Positions 55,393-63,809 of a stretch of DNA of 64,000 nt are shown piece by piece; the first letter of the stretch is position 1, and each line of letters starts with the position of its first letter. Origin of the DNA: Symbiodinium natans. Taxonomy: Eukaryota > Sar > Dinophyceae > Suessiales > Symbiodiniaceae. Position numbers and translations under genes: made by a program. The notes beneath the pieces are model-generated. The model was not told where the DNA came from. It was given only the letters and a program-made list of their open reading frames with translations, and did no database searches. The stretch is from contig CAJNDS010000559.1 of NCBI GenBank assembly GCA_905221605.1, positions 50,156 through 114,155 of the forward strand, written 5' to 3'.

Positions 55393-55476
55393 CGATATTA
55401 GGGGCACCTTATTGGGGCCCATATTGGAAGGTGATCTTTACTCTTTGGGCGTCCATACTAGGGTCCCTTATTATCG
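55393..55476. mobile_element. Foldback element FB6
   Basis: CGATATTAGGGGCACC at the left faces GGGTCCCTTATTATCG at the right. About 84 bases. Confidence 0.6.
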
Positions 55477-55507
55477 TACAGCCTCATCTCTAGATCCCCA
55501 TGCCCTG

Positions 55508-55582
55508 CCCTAAACCCTAAACCCTAAACCCTAAACCCTAAACCCTAAACCCTAAACCCTAAACCCTAAACCCTAAACCCTT
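55508..55582 (-). repeat. CCCTAAA array
   Basis: Ten perfect units. Confidence 0.95.
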
Positions 55583-55805
55583 CAACCCAATTGTTATTTG
55601 GGGTCAGCTGCCCTCAGCCATGAACAGCCATGAGCCCTAAGCCCAATGAAGCCCAGAACCCAAGCTATCACCGACACACTAACCCTAACCCTACACCCTG
55701 CACCCCAAAACCTAAACCCAAAACCCTTAACCCTTAACCCTTAACCCTTCACCCTTAACCCTTAAACCAAAACTCTAAACCCTAAACCCCAAACCCTAAA
55801 CCCAG
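55583..55805 (-). repeat. CCCTTAA and CCCTAAA filler
   Basis: Includes six units of CCCTTAA at about 55725-55765, another homogenised variant. Confidence 0.8.
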
Positions 55806-55864
55806 GGCGGTGCATCCACCTCAGCGGCCAGCACCACATCCGCGAGCACGTCCTAGCCCTCCAG
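55806..55864 (+). CDS. Candidate exon with CAG and GTTTCC
   Basis: AACCCAG acceptor, CTCCAG then GTTTCC donor. The frame gives GRCIHLSGQHHIREHVLALQ. Another frame is Ser/Thr-rich with a stop, as in the triplicated island, so these islands may be related. Confidence 0.45.
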
Positions 55865-56108
55865 GTTTCCCACAGGGTTTAGGGCTTAGGGTTTTTAGGG
55901 TTGACAGGGTTATAGGGTTTAGGGTTTAAGGCTTAAGCCCTCAAGCCTGTTTTGTCCCCACATCCGACACCCCAAGGCCCGCAACCTTAAAGCCATGTAT
56001 GTCCTAAGCAGCCCAAACTGGGGCCCAAAAATCCTCTAAAATTACAACCCTGGCAAACCCTCAGCCTCAGAAGGCCGAACAGACCCAAGCCCACAGCTTG
56101 GGAAGCCT
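55865..56108. other. Filler
   Basis: Short TTTAGGG run at 55873-55935, then AC-rich degenerate sequence. No exon recognised. Confidence 0.4.
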
Positions 56109-56127
56109 TCATGGCCATGCCCGATGG

Positions 56128-56246
56128 CGGTTTCGGGTTCAGGGTTCAGGGTTCAGGGTTTAGGGTTTAGGGTTTAGGGTTTAGGGTTTAGGGTTCAGGG
56201 TTTAGGGTTTAAGGTTTAGGGTTTAGGGTTCAGGGTTCAGGGTGCC
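56128..56246 (+). repeat. TTTAGGG / TTCAGGG array
   Basis: About 17 units, the outer ones TTCAGGG. Confidence 0.93.
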
Positions 56247-56247
56247 A

Positions 56248-56320
56248 TGGCCAGGAGAGAGATCGAAGCTGACGATGCCGAGCGCTTGCACAGCAGGCGC
56301 GTTCTGCCAAGTGTTGACGG
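56248..56320 (+). CDS. Candidate exon, acidic-basic helix
   Basis: MARREIEADDAERLHSRRVL then PSVDG, directly behind the array (TTCAG acceptor within the last unit). It runs into a foldback at 56323, where the frame stops. Unknown protein. Confidence 0.45.
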
Positions 56321-56322
56321 TC

Positions 56323-56420
56323 GAGTCTTTGGAGCTACTAATAATATTCCTTTATAGTCTCTTCGGAATTATACTATAATAGCCCGCAAAGCCGTATTCT
56401 AGTTATTCAAGCCCCTATGT
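56323..56420. mobile_element. AATATAGGGG family, copy 5
   Basis: CTACTAATAATATTCCTTTA, TTCGGAATTATACTATAATA, GCCCGCAAAGCC and TTATTCAAGCCCCTATGT. The left end is diverged. Confidence 0.65.
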
Positions 56421-56453
56421 CTGGCTTTAGAACTTTTCTTCTAAGGGCAGTCG

Positions 56454-56563
56454 CATGGGCCCTTACTATGGTCCCTCACCTCCTCGTAAGGGTTCTGATG
56501 TATGGGCCCTTAGTTTGTACAGGGTATAGAAGGGGTATATCAGGCCAATACTAAGGGACCATG
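56454..56563. mobile_element. Foldback element FB7
   Basis: CATGGGCCCTTACTATGG at the left faces CCAATACTAAGGGACCATG at the right. The left-arm sequence is repeated inside (TATGGGCCCTTAG at 56501). Confidence 0.65.
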
Positions 56564-56651
56564 TAACTACCCTAAGATTTTTTGATTCTCGGCTTTTGGC
56601 GCTTTAGGATTTCACAGGCTTTGGGGTGTAAGCCTTTGCGGGTTGAACCTT

Positions 56652-56828
56652 TGCGCCTCATCTAACGGCCAGCCTTGCCCGCATACTCGTATGGCAAGAA
56701 GAGGCTCTTTGTTTGCTGGGTACCCTTAGCAGTTTATTACCCTTGGGCGGCAAAGACCTTTTGCGCTCAAGCTTGGTGCAGGCGTTTCTCATCATATACT
56801 TCTTGGTGAATGTGCTGCCCTACACCCT
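56652..56828 (+). CDS. Candidate exon with hydrophobic end
   Basis: Open from about 56652: LTASLARILVWQEEALCLLG, TLSSLLPLGGKDLLRSSLVQ and AFLIIYFLVNVLP. Leu-rich with a possible membrane segment. It ends where CCCTAAGCCC begins. A good composition, but not recognised. Confidence 0.45.
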
Positions 56829-57179
56829 AAGCCCTAAACCCCAAGCACTCAGCCGCTCGTGGTTTCGTTCTGCTGGCCTCGTGGATCCTCGCGGTTGCAG
56901 AGGGTGCGCTGTTTAGGGACGAGGTTATAGGGTAGTAGGACTCAGAATCACTCCAGGGTGCCTTCTTAGGGGGGAGGGTGGGGTGTGGGCGACCTTCTTT
57001 AAGGGTTAGAGTTAGGGTACGGGGACCAGGAAGCTCGGTACCCAAAAGCAAAGCCAGGGCCAGGTCATGATCCTGCTAAGCCTCGAGGTAAACCCTAAGC
57101 CAGCCATCCCCAACTGTTTAGAGTTTATGGTTTGGGGATGTTTGGGGTTTGGGGTTACCTACCTTCAATCAACGTGCTA
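56829..57179. other. Complex stretch
   Basis: Open frames on both strands at 56830-57050 without family resemblance. GGGGTTTGGGG words to the right. Confidence 0.25.
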
Positions 57180-57310
57180 AAGGAGGAATCCTTATAAGGG
57201 ACCTTAGGGGTTATTTAGGGGTCATGGCTACGTAGGTATCTACTATATGAGGTATGTATAGGGGTCATATAGGGAATCAGATTAAGGGTCCCTTCTAGTG
57301 GCCTCTCCTT
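57180..57310. mobile_element. Foldback element FB8
   Basis: AAGGAGGAATCCTTATAAGG and GACCTTA at the left face AAGGGTCCCTTCTAGTGG and CCTCTCCTT at the right. The arms match over about 20 of 27 bases. Confidence 0.5.
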
Positions 57311-57497
57311 ATACCCTACGGCAAAGAAGCAAGGACCGTCCGAGCTGGCGCGAGGCGTATGAGCTTGCGTCGGGCCGTCCTGCAAGATGGGATGTCGTTC
57401 CAACCAAACAGGGTTGCGAGCTTCCAGCCACCCTCAACCCCAAACCCAAGTAGCCCACCAGCGTGCGATTCTGCACCTACACAGAACTACGCACCCT

Positions 57498-57668
57498 GCT
57501 AAACCCTAAACCCTAAACCCTAAACCCTAAACCCTAAACCCTAAACCCTAAACCCTAAACCCTAAACCCTAAACCCTAAACCCTAAACCCTAAACCCTAA
57601 ACCCTAAACCCTAAACCCTAAACCCTAAACCCTAAACCCTAAACCCTAAACCCTAAACCTAAACCCTA
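57498..57668 (-). repeat. CCCTAAA array
   Basis: About 24 perfect units. It is the last array before a 3.5-kb stretch without any. Confidence 0.96.
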
Positions 57669-57686
57669 GGCACAGGCGCGTGGGCT

Positions 57687-57944
57687 TTGGTCCACAGCTT
57701 GTGCTCGCTCCATGGCCAAATGATTAATGGACAGATGTTGCCGATTGCAGCTTGGAAAGAAGATAAACTTCTGCTTCAGAAGCAATGTGGAGCTCAGATT
57801 CTCGTCAAAAGGCAGAAATGCCATGTCTTTGGCACAACTCAAATCGCTGGGATTGGCATGCGAAAAAAGTTGATGCTACGAGGCCATCCCGATAAAAATG
57901 GCGACAGACATCTGTTTGACCTGGCCATGATTCTGGCTTCATGA
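57687..57944 (+). CDS. Coding-like frame with HPDKN
   Basis: Open for 85 codons to TGA; first ATG at 57720. It has IAAWKEDKLLLQKQCGAQIL and KKLMLRGHPDKNGDRHLFDL. HPDKN after a basic helix is the signature of J-domains (DnaJ-like), where HPD contacts Hsp70. The rest of a J-domain is missing, so it may be a short J-like exon or chance. Codon use differs from the GC-rich exons upstream. Confidence 0.4.
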   Translation: MVHSLCSLHGQMINGQMLPIAAWKEDKLLLQKQCGAQILVKRQKCHVFGTTQIAGIGMRKKLMLRGHPDKNGDRHLFDLAMILAS

Positions 57945-57951
57945 CATAGCC

Positions 57952-58137
57952 ATGTGTTTTCGTGAGAAAGGTGCGGAGCGCAAAAAGAATCTTGACACTG
58001 GCATGCATACTATTGTTATCAGTAAGCGGATTTTGTTACAATCAGTTATCTCTGAATGGCACTGGCCAGGCAATGACTTCTTGCTCTTCACCAGCCGGAG
58101 CCTTACGTACGACATCCATGCTTTGGTGCTCGGCTAA
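57952..58137 (+). CDS. Coding-like frame
   Basis: CFREKGAERKKNLDTGMHTI then VISKRILLQSVISEWHWPGN. A second frame over the same bases (57962-58369, 135 codons) is Cys/Ser/Leu-rich. It may continue the J-like protein after a frame change. Confidence 0.3.
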   Translation: MCFREKGAERKKNLDTGMHTIVISKRILLQSVISEWHWPGNDFLLFTSRSLTYDIHALVLG

Positions 58138-58328
58138 TTCCAACCTAGAGCCTCCGTGGAAGTGGATGTATGTCACTGGTCTCATTCTTCAAAACCAATC
58201 GTGTCGATGGCAGCTACGATTGGTGAAAGGAATCATGGGCAGCTGTTGCTGTGACGATTGGAAATTTTATGAGGTAGTGAGGCAGAAGAAATGCTACATG
58301 TCAGCGACTTATATGCAACGCAAACAGT

Positions 58329-58568
58329 TTGCATTTGTCCTGTCCCAATCATATCTGCGCTGGTGGTGAGGCTGATTGGCGCATCGAGTTGGTGGCGCCC
58401 GGCTGGACAAGAGCAACCCGCCAGTGCACGGTGGGCATGCTTCTGGAGGCTGAGTCTCGATGGCAGCGCAAAGCAATGATAGGAACTGGAATGTTAGCTG
58501 CAGACCGAGGAGCTGGCCAGCATGCTGTACTTTCTGAACCTTCTCGGCTGCAAGTAAGAGACTTTTAG
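58329..58568 (+). CDS. Coding-like frame
   Basis: EADWRIELVAPGWTRATRQC then TVGMLLEAESRWQRKAMIGT. Good composition; a GT donor (GTAAGAG) is possible at about 58554. The minus strand has a 131-codon frame, less convincing. Confidence 0.35.
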   Translation: MHLSCPNHICAGGEADWRIELVAPGWTRATRQCTVGMLLEAESRWQRKAMIGTGMLAADRGAGQHAVLSEPSRLQVRDF

Positions 58569-58762
58569 CAGGCAAGTTCAAGAACGATTTGCTTCCGATT
58601 TCGATTAAAAAACTCCTCGCAGTGCAGGGGTTTGCCTTATTATATAGGAGCACCGTGCACTTAAAATGGCTGAGGGAGATTGCAAAGCACGGTATTCGTC
58701 CCACAAAAATTGTTCAGGGTGCCGACGGCCGAGGGCTAGTTGGTCAATTGCGTGAGGTCTGA
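58538..58762 (+). CDS. Coding-like frame, 74 codons and stop
   Basis: KFKNDLLPISIKKLLAVQGF, ALLYRSTVHLKWLREIAKHG and IRPTKIVQGADGRGLVGQLR, then TGA. Strongly protein-like, with AT-rich codons. It overlaps the end of the frame before it by 30 bases, so a frame change or a splice lies there. Confidence 0.45.
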   Translation, partial: TFSAASKRLLAGKFKNDLLPISIKKLLAVQGFALLYRSTVHLKWLREIAKHGIRPTKIVQGADGRGLVGQLREV

Positions 58763-59090
58763 GGCAAACTTGTGCTTGGCTAGCATCAACAGAGCCTAGT
58801 GTGTCGTGCCATGTCACTCGCGGAATGAAGTTCTTTCTCCTTAGCCAATCTCTGCAGACCTTGCACTTCAGTACGACACCTCCAGCTTTGGGATTTAGAG
58901 TAGTACCGTAAGCAAGAAATCTGGAAACCCCAACAGTCTAGATCCCAATTTCACGTTCTGCGTAGCCGTCAAGCCTCAGAACATTCTTGTGTTTGTTGAA
59001 GATCTGAGAACAGCCGTACTGCTGCGGCCTTAGTACTATGCGGTCACAGGCGTAACGTACACACGGGGGCCTCGGGGCTTCGGCTTGACC
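58763..59090 (+). other. Coding-like gap
   Basis: No long frame on +. The minus frame that starts here (58938-59603, 221 codons) is Pro/Arg/Ser/His-rich, typical of the mirror of a coding strand. Confidence 0.25.
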
Positions 59091-59095
59091 AGGAA

Positions 59096-59709
59096 CATGG
59101 AGCGTCTTGTCATCAGCGACATTGGGGCGATGCCGGCAACCGTCCCGAAGTGGTGGCTTCAGGCTGGCTCTGTGTCGTGTTAGTGCATGGCTTCCTAGAG
59201 AAGACCCACCAGGAAACAGAGAGTGCAGACGAGGCTCCCCTTCGTGTTGCAGTGTGGTTAGTTGCCTGTGTATCAGTCGTCTCGCATCAGGATGAGGAGG
59301 TGCCATGCCCCATGCATCAGAACTATGCCCGGAGCCAAAAGAATGATGAGGGAAAATGTTCAGTGCGATTGGTAATGCAGAACGTTTGCTGCGAGGCGAA
59401 GAACTGCTTCTTACTGGCAGCAGCGGGCGCCATCCTCGATGAGAACGATCGGCCTTTTGAGGGCGTCGATGGCTATGACATCTCAACGTGGAAGGCGGAT
59501 TGCACGCGCTATGCTGACCTTTGTCAGTACTGTCCCGGTCTGAGGTGCCCCAGGTGCCGATGGGCCACTTCTCGCTCGTGCTATGGGGTAGCCCGCGCGG
59601 CAATGCCGGGCACTGTAATGCAGAAGAGTGCTTGCCACGTTGCTGCCTTGTCCGTGCAGCAAGGTTTGCGACGGCTCACATGGGGGCGGAGGTCACTGTG
59701 CCAATGAGG
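59096..59709 (+). CDS. Longest coding-like frame of the 57.7-61.2 kb block
   Basis: 59150-59709 is open for 185 codons. It includes VAVWLVACVSVVSHQDEEVP, GAILDENDRPFEGVDGYDIS and LCQYCPGLRCPRC, mixed hydrophobic, acidic and Cys-rich. Just before it another frame reads MERLVISDIGAMPATVPKWW, so the start may lie at 59097 with a frame change near 59150. No family recognised. The minus frame is likely its mirror. Confidence 0.4.
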
Positions 59710-60300
59710 AGTACAAGTCGCGAGCCTTTTGCTCCATCGCTTGGAAGCCCAAGCCTCAGACGACGTTTTCCACTAGCAAGTCTCTGATTAGCCAATTAGA
59801 CTCAGGAGCCGAGGGTCAGCGATCATGCTGTACTCACAGTACTATGAGCACGTGGAGTTTTACGCTCCGCCACCAGGCACAGGAATGCGTATGCAAATAG
59901 CTCGCGGCAGTTGCGAGCACACGTTTCATCACAGGCAAGGCCTTGCTGGTCACCAAATGCCACACAGGCGGGGTGTTCTTCTGCAGTGTGGCCTTTGTAA
60001 GGCTGGCAATGCACCCGGCAACTCCGCTCTCGCCCAGGTGGGTATCGCCCGTTGGGCTCTTTTGTGGAAAAGAAAGTGGAACTCGATCCTGATGCCGGGG
60101 ATACGTGCATGATCGCTATGAGCGTGGCCGCAGAACATTGGAATTGTTTGCGGCGCACGGAGGACCACACAGCCCCACGCAAAGGTTTGATGATGTGTCA
60201 GTGCTCTGCATCTCCAGGACGGCTCGGCCTTGGCCCTCTACCCCACCTTGGCTGCGTTGATGGAGCAGCTTAGGGTTCAGGCATGGCATGCAGAGTGCTG
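59710..60300 (+). CDS. Coding-like frames with shifts
   Basis: 59640-59800 reads CANEEYKSRAFCSIAWKPKP. 59825-60112 reads GTGMRMQIARGSCEHTFHHR. 60052-60273 reads GSFVEKKVELDPDAGDTCMI and AMSVAAEHWNCLRRTEDH. Each is protein-like for 30-60 codons, in different frames. This fits a decayed gene or several exons with introns too short to see. Confidence 0.3.
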
Positions 60301-60700
60301 CCAAAAATCTCAGAACTTGCACTGTGCGAAAGCTTAACGCGCGAGGACGAGTACGCCCTCAGTCTTGGCGCGTACATCGGAGAGCTCGAGTTGGGTTTGG
60401 CCAGGCGTAACACTCAGCGTCAGTCGCCATGGATTGTCTGAGCTTCATCGGTAAAATGAGGTACTTGCATGCGCGCACGGGCGCTGTCGGCCGACCTTGA
60501 GCCGCATTGAGTGAAAACAGACAGGGATGCTGCATAGAAGGTCTGCTTGGGGCCACGGTACATGTGTTTTTACGCGTCAGATTCAGCGAACTTGTCAGAG
60601 ATGTGTCATGTTACAGGTGGCTCAAACATCCGAGATTCGTTGTGGCGTTCCACCGTTGCTTTGCGCTTACAGTGTGGCTCGTTGTAGGTGATAGGATTTT
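60301..60700 (+). other. Complex stretch
   Basis: A frame at 60507-60776 (VHVFLRVRFSELVRDVSCYR) and shorter ones on minus. No family recognised. Confidence 0.25.
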
Positions 60701-60706
60701 TAGGAC

Positions 60707-61210
60707 ATGGCCTCACCCGTTGCGCGGCGCAGTCTGGGCCTGGCACTGTTGGTTGGGCTGGCACTCCGACCCCTAATACAACGGCTCGGGCGTCATGTAT
60801 GGATGTTGGGGCTGTTTTGGCTTCGGAGACATCGTCGTCAACATGTCTTGTGGCGACTGTCTGCGGTGCCATGGGCCGAAGAGCAGGCACAACGACCGTT
60901 GGACTGGTTGCCGTCTCCGTGTCCGGAGTGCCGACGCTGGGGCGAGAAGTGGCAGCGGCTGCATGCCGCGCTTCGCCACATTGCGAAGCCAGTGGGGGGA
61001 CCGCCAGAAGCTGATCGCTGCTGCTCAGCTTCTGGGCGGGCGAGCACGGCTGTGCGGCGCGCAGGTCCAGAAGATGCGTGTCAATATTGGCTACACTGCA
61101 TAGTAGCACCACGGGCAGCCATAGCCTGGGACTGTCGCAATCTCGCCGCCGAGGCGACCCTGAACGGTTTTGCGCTGGGCGACTTCGCCGCGAGCTGTCT
61201 GAAACCCTAA
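60707..61210 (+). CDS. ATG-started frame of 167 codons
   Basis: Starts MASPVARRSLGLALLVGLAL, which could be a signal or membrane segment. A middle part has PCPECRRWGEKWQRLHAALR. The end is the first telomere-like repeat (stop in CCCTAA). Two other + frames and one minus frame are open for over 100 codons in this GC-rich piece, so certainty is limited. Confidence 0.35.
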   Translation: MASPVARRSLGLALLVGLALRPLIQRLGRHVWMLGLFWLRRHRRQHVLWRLSAVPWAEEQAQRPLDWLPSPCPECRRWGEKWQRLHAALRHIAKPVGGPPEADRCCSASGRASTAVRRAGPEDACQYWLHCIVAPRAAIAWDCRNLAAEATLNGFALGDFAASCLKP

Positions 61211-61550
61211 AACCCTAAACCCCTAAACCCTAAACCCTAAACCCCAAAACCCATCCCCTGTATATACATTGTGGCACCGCGGAGCTACCTGGAGTCAGGT
61301 GGACGCACGTTTCGGGTCCCAGAGAAGATTCGGGCTTTGGCTCCAAAGAGAGCTGCGGTTTGGGGCTGAGGCTCCCTGATTGCTGAGGCTTTAGGGTTTA
61401 GGGTTTAGGGTTTAGGGTTTAGGGTTTAGGGTTTAGGGTTTAGGGTGTAGGGTGTTAGGGTTTAGGGTGCTAGGGTTTAGGGTTTAGGGCCTAGGGTCTA
61501 GGGTCTAGGCCCCGGTTTGGGAGCCTGAGTCCCTGAACCCCAAGCCACGC
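61211..61550 (+). repeat. TTTAGGG array and filler
   Basis: Short CCCTAAA run at 61210-61250, complex part, then TTTAGGG units at 61389-61512 with TGTAGGG and CTAGGG variants. Confidence 0.88.
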
Positions 61551-61551
61551 T

Positions 61552-61767
61552 CCACACGTGGGGACCCTCAAGCTTTATCCACCAGCCGGGCGCGTCAGCA
61601 GGCCAAGTGTCTTACTGCTAAACATACAGAAGGACATGCAGGAGATGGGAACCTGCTGTCGTTTCTGTTCCCTCGTTCTCCAAATGACTTCTGAAAGATG
61701 TGCCTGCATGCAATGTAGCTTCGTGGAAGCGCGGTCGCACAAGACTTCGTGTCGCTTCGAACCCTAA
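61552..61767 (+). CDS. Candidate exon, Cys-rich
   Basis: Open frame with GTLKLYPPAGRVSRPSVLLL, NIQKDMQEM and CCRFCSLVLQMTSERCACMQ then CSFVEARSHKTSCRF. Nine Cys/His in the second half suggest metal binding. It stops in the next CCCTAA. Unknown family. Confidence 0.45.
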   Translation, partial: PHVGTLKLYPPAGRVSRPSVLLLNIQKDMQEMGTCCRFCSLVLQMTSERCACMQCSFVEARSHKTSCRFEP

Positions 61768-62128
61768 GTCCTAGACCCGAAACCCGGCAAAACCTAAGCC
61801 CCCTAAACCCCTCCAACCTAGGCTCTCGACACCGCACGCGCGCGAGAGAAGAAAAGCAGTGCCTCCACCTTTGTGCCAGCCGAGCTTGGGTGCGGGGGGT
61901 CCTCTCAAGCTAGGGTCTCTTCGTGACATCCGCCACAGCGATTGAAGGTCCTTTGTTCCTATTTTTCATAAATATATACCTACAAGCGGATCACAAATGA
62001 AACTCCAAAATCCTAGTTCGACCCTCAACCCCAAAACCCCCAACACCCTAAGCCCCTAACCCCCAAACCCCTAAACCCCAACACCCTAAACCCCTAAACC
62101 CCAACACCTAAACCTATGCGCGGGCAAG
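61768..62128. repeat. Complex part and CCCCTAAAC filler
   Basis: 61840-62010 complex without clear frame. 62020-62115 CCCCTAA, CCCCAAC and CACCTAA units. Confidence 0.5.
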
Positions 62129-62185
62129 CTCCAGGCTCTTGGCGTGGGGGCCGCTGGATTGATGGTTCTCTGCGCCGCCGACCTT
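62129..62185 (+). CDS. Candidate exon, hydrophobic
   Basis: CGGGCAAG acceptor, donor GTGAGT. 19 codons: LQALGVGAAGLMVLCAADL. Read through, it continues VSQRLAERR. The GD/ADLxxQ pattern after a hydrophobic helix recalls Mpv17/PMP22-type membrane proteins, but the match is short. Confidence 0.35.
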
Positions 62186-62199
62186 GTGAGTCAAAGGCT

Positions 62200-62660
62200 T
62201 GCAGAAAGGAGATGTGCAACCGCCAGACTCTAGTACTGCTGCCTTAACTGAAAATTTTACCAATGTTATCCCTTAGAGAGATCAGTATATAAATATAGCG
62301 TAATATGAGGTAAGATCGTCTTTTGGTATCATTTGAAACATGAATGCAATACAAATGTAAAATAGCCACGAATACCAACTACCCCAAAAATGTCACGTCC
62401 ACAGTGTACGGTGCCAACTCTCGATGTTCCGGGTCTTTGCATGGCTGCTGACAGCAGCAGCACTGAGGCCGGGGGCGATGCTTTCTGAATGTCTTCCTGG
62501 GCAATAGTAATAATAATAATAATAAGAATAATAATAGTCATTGTAATAATAGACCCTAATCTCTAGTTACAAGCCTTAACACCTGAATCCCATGCCATTC
62601 TCAGCACAATTCTGGTCCGCAGGTCTTGGACGAGACAATGAGCAAGCGCAGGTGTGAGGG
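62200..62660. other. Complex stretch with (AAT)n
   Basis: AATAATAATAATAATAAGAATAATAATAG at 62508-62540. The minus frame 62329-62541 is partly this repeat. Nothing assigned. Confidence 0.4.
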
Positions 62661-62757
62661 TTCTTGTGAGTGCATGTGTGTGTGTGTGCGCACCCTTTCT
62701 TGCATATTGCCGTTCATGTGTCAGGTTTTAGGTCCCAGGGCCTAGGGTTTTGTTTAG

Positions 62758-62891
62758 TTTCGGACAGCAGTGGCGAACACCTGACATGCAAAGATGACAA
62801 GGATGGAAGCGACAGCTGCGTTCCACGAAGCACCAGGCATGTGCCGAGTGCTGCCCAAAACATGACAGGACTCTTGTGCCAACGAAAATAG
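62758..62891 (+). CDS. Coding-like frame
   Basis: SDSSGEHLTCKDDKDGSDSC and VPRSTRHVPSAAQNMTGLLC before TAG. Polar, Cys-containing. An exon of an extracellular protein is possible; unknown. Confidence 0.3.
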
Positions 62892-62908
62892 CAGATTCAC
62901 CACTGTAG

Positions 62909-63118
62909 TTGAATCCAACACCGCAAGGGGGAGAGTGTGAGCACAAATCTGGGAGCATTGCTGCGAGATACTTTTTTGAGCGAAGACACTGTGCCTGTGC
63001 AGGTGCTCGTGTTATGAAGGATGAAGGCTTGGTGTATACGCTTCTCATGCATCTTGGCTTGGTCGCCCCCCGTGTCCTGAGCAAAAAGCAGCATCGTAAA
63101 GCATTACTTCACAGTTGA
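62909..63118 (+). CDS. Coding-like frame of 69 codons
   Basis: EHKSGSIAARYFFERRHCAC then VMKDEGLVYTLLMHLGLVAP and a basic end before TGA. Good composition. The minus strand is also open (62728-63084). Confidence 0.4.
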   Translation: MNPTPQGGECEHKSGSIAARYFFERRHCACAGARVMKDEGLVYTLLMHLGLVAPRVLSKKQHRKALLHS

Positions 63119-63181
63119 AGCACCATGAAACCCTAACCCTAATCCCTAAACCTTAAGCTCACAGGGTGTGCAAAAACTCAG

Positions 63182-63323
63182 GTGCCTGTCGCTCGCCGAA
63201 GTGCGAAAACTGTGGCAACTGCGGAAGATGTTTGTCAGAGTGTTGAACGACAAGGCCGCAGTGGGGGCTTGCATCGCGACATCACACGCGAGCCAACGTC
63301 GATCCCAGACCCGAAGCCCCTGA
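63182..63323 (+). CDS. Candidate exon
   Basis: AAAACTCAG acceptor. One frame gives LAEVRKLWQLRKMFVRVLND then KAAVGACIATSHASQ and a stop. A second frame through the same bases, opening further upstream, is also protein-like (VARRSAKTVATAEDVCQSVE). Undecided. Confidence 0.4.
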
Positions 63324-63349
63324 GCCCTTCAGGGCTCAGGGCTTAGCAT

Positions 63350-63412
63350 CCCTAAACCCCAAACCCCCCTAAACCCTAAACCCTAAACCCTAAACCCTAA
63401 ACCCTAAACCCC
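63350..63412 (-). repeat. CCCTAAA array
   Basis: Eight units. Confidence 0.93.
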
Positions 63413-63655
63413 ATTTTGAACCAGGTTGTTCCGTTGCTCGCACTGCATGAAAGGGAGTGGAGCCACTCATCAGCATTTGCATGACTTGGGAGATAGTGGG
63501 GACCTCCTACCCCCTCCCCCCGGGGTATAGGGCTTGGGTGAGGTTGAGGCTTTGGTGGTGAGGGTGCATGGAGGACCATTGCAGCCCTCGTAGTTTTAGT
63601 AGAGTCCTCTATCAGGTGCAGATGCGCATTCAGGATTTCGCCTCTTTCCCTCGTG
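63413..63655 (+). other. Complex stretch
   Basis: TACCCCCTCCCCCCGGGG and GGTTGAGGCTTTGGTGG words. No clear exon. Confidence 0.3.
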
Positions 63656-63658
63656 TGA

Positions 63659-63809
63659 GAGCACGTTGCTCCACCATGTCATGCCGCCCAAGGCATTGTC
63701 CGGGACTTTCTGGATTCGAACCGCAGTGGTTTCCAATACAATCTTGACCGGGTCTTCACGGAGGCGCCACAGAAATGTTTTCTCAAGCGCAGCGCCCTGT
63801 CATCCCCGC
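63659..63809 (+). CDS. Candidate exon, EF-hand-like piece
   Basis: CGTGTGAG acceptor and GTGAGT donor. AQGIVRDFLDSNRSGFQYNL, then DRVFTEAPQKCFLKRSALS. DSNRSG resembles the first half of an EF-hand loop but lacks the expected hydrophobic eighth position. Protein-like throughout. Confidence 0.45.

Noticed and set aside
58938-59603. 221-codon frame on the minus strand
   Set aside because: Pro/Arg/Ser/His-rich composition is typical for the mirror of a coding strand; the + frame over the same bases looks more like protein.
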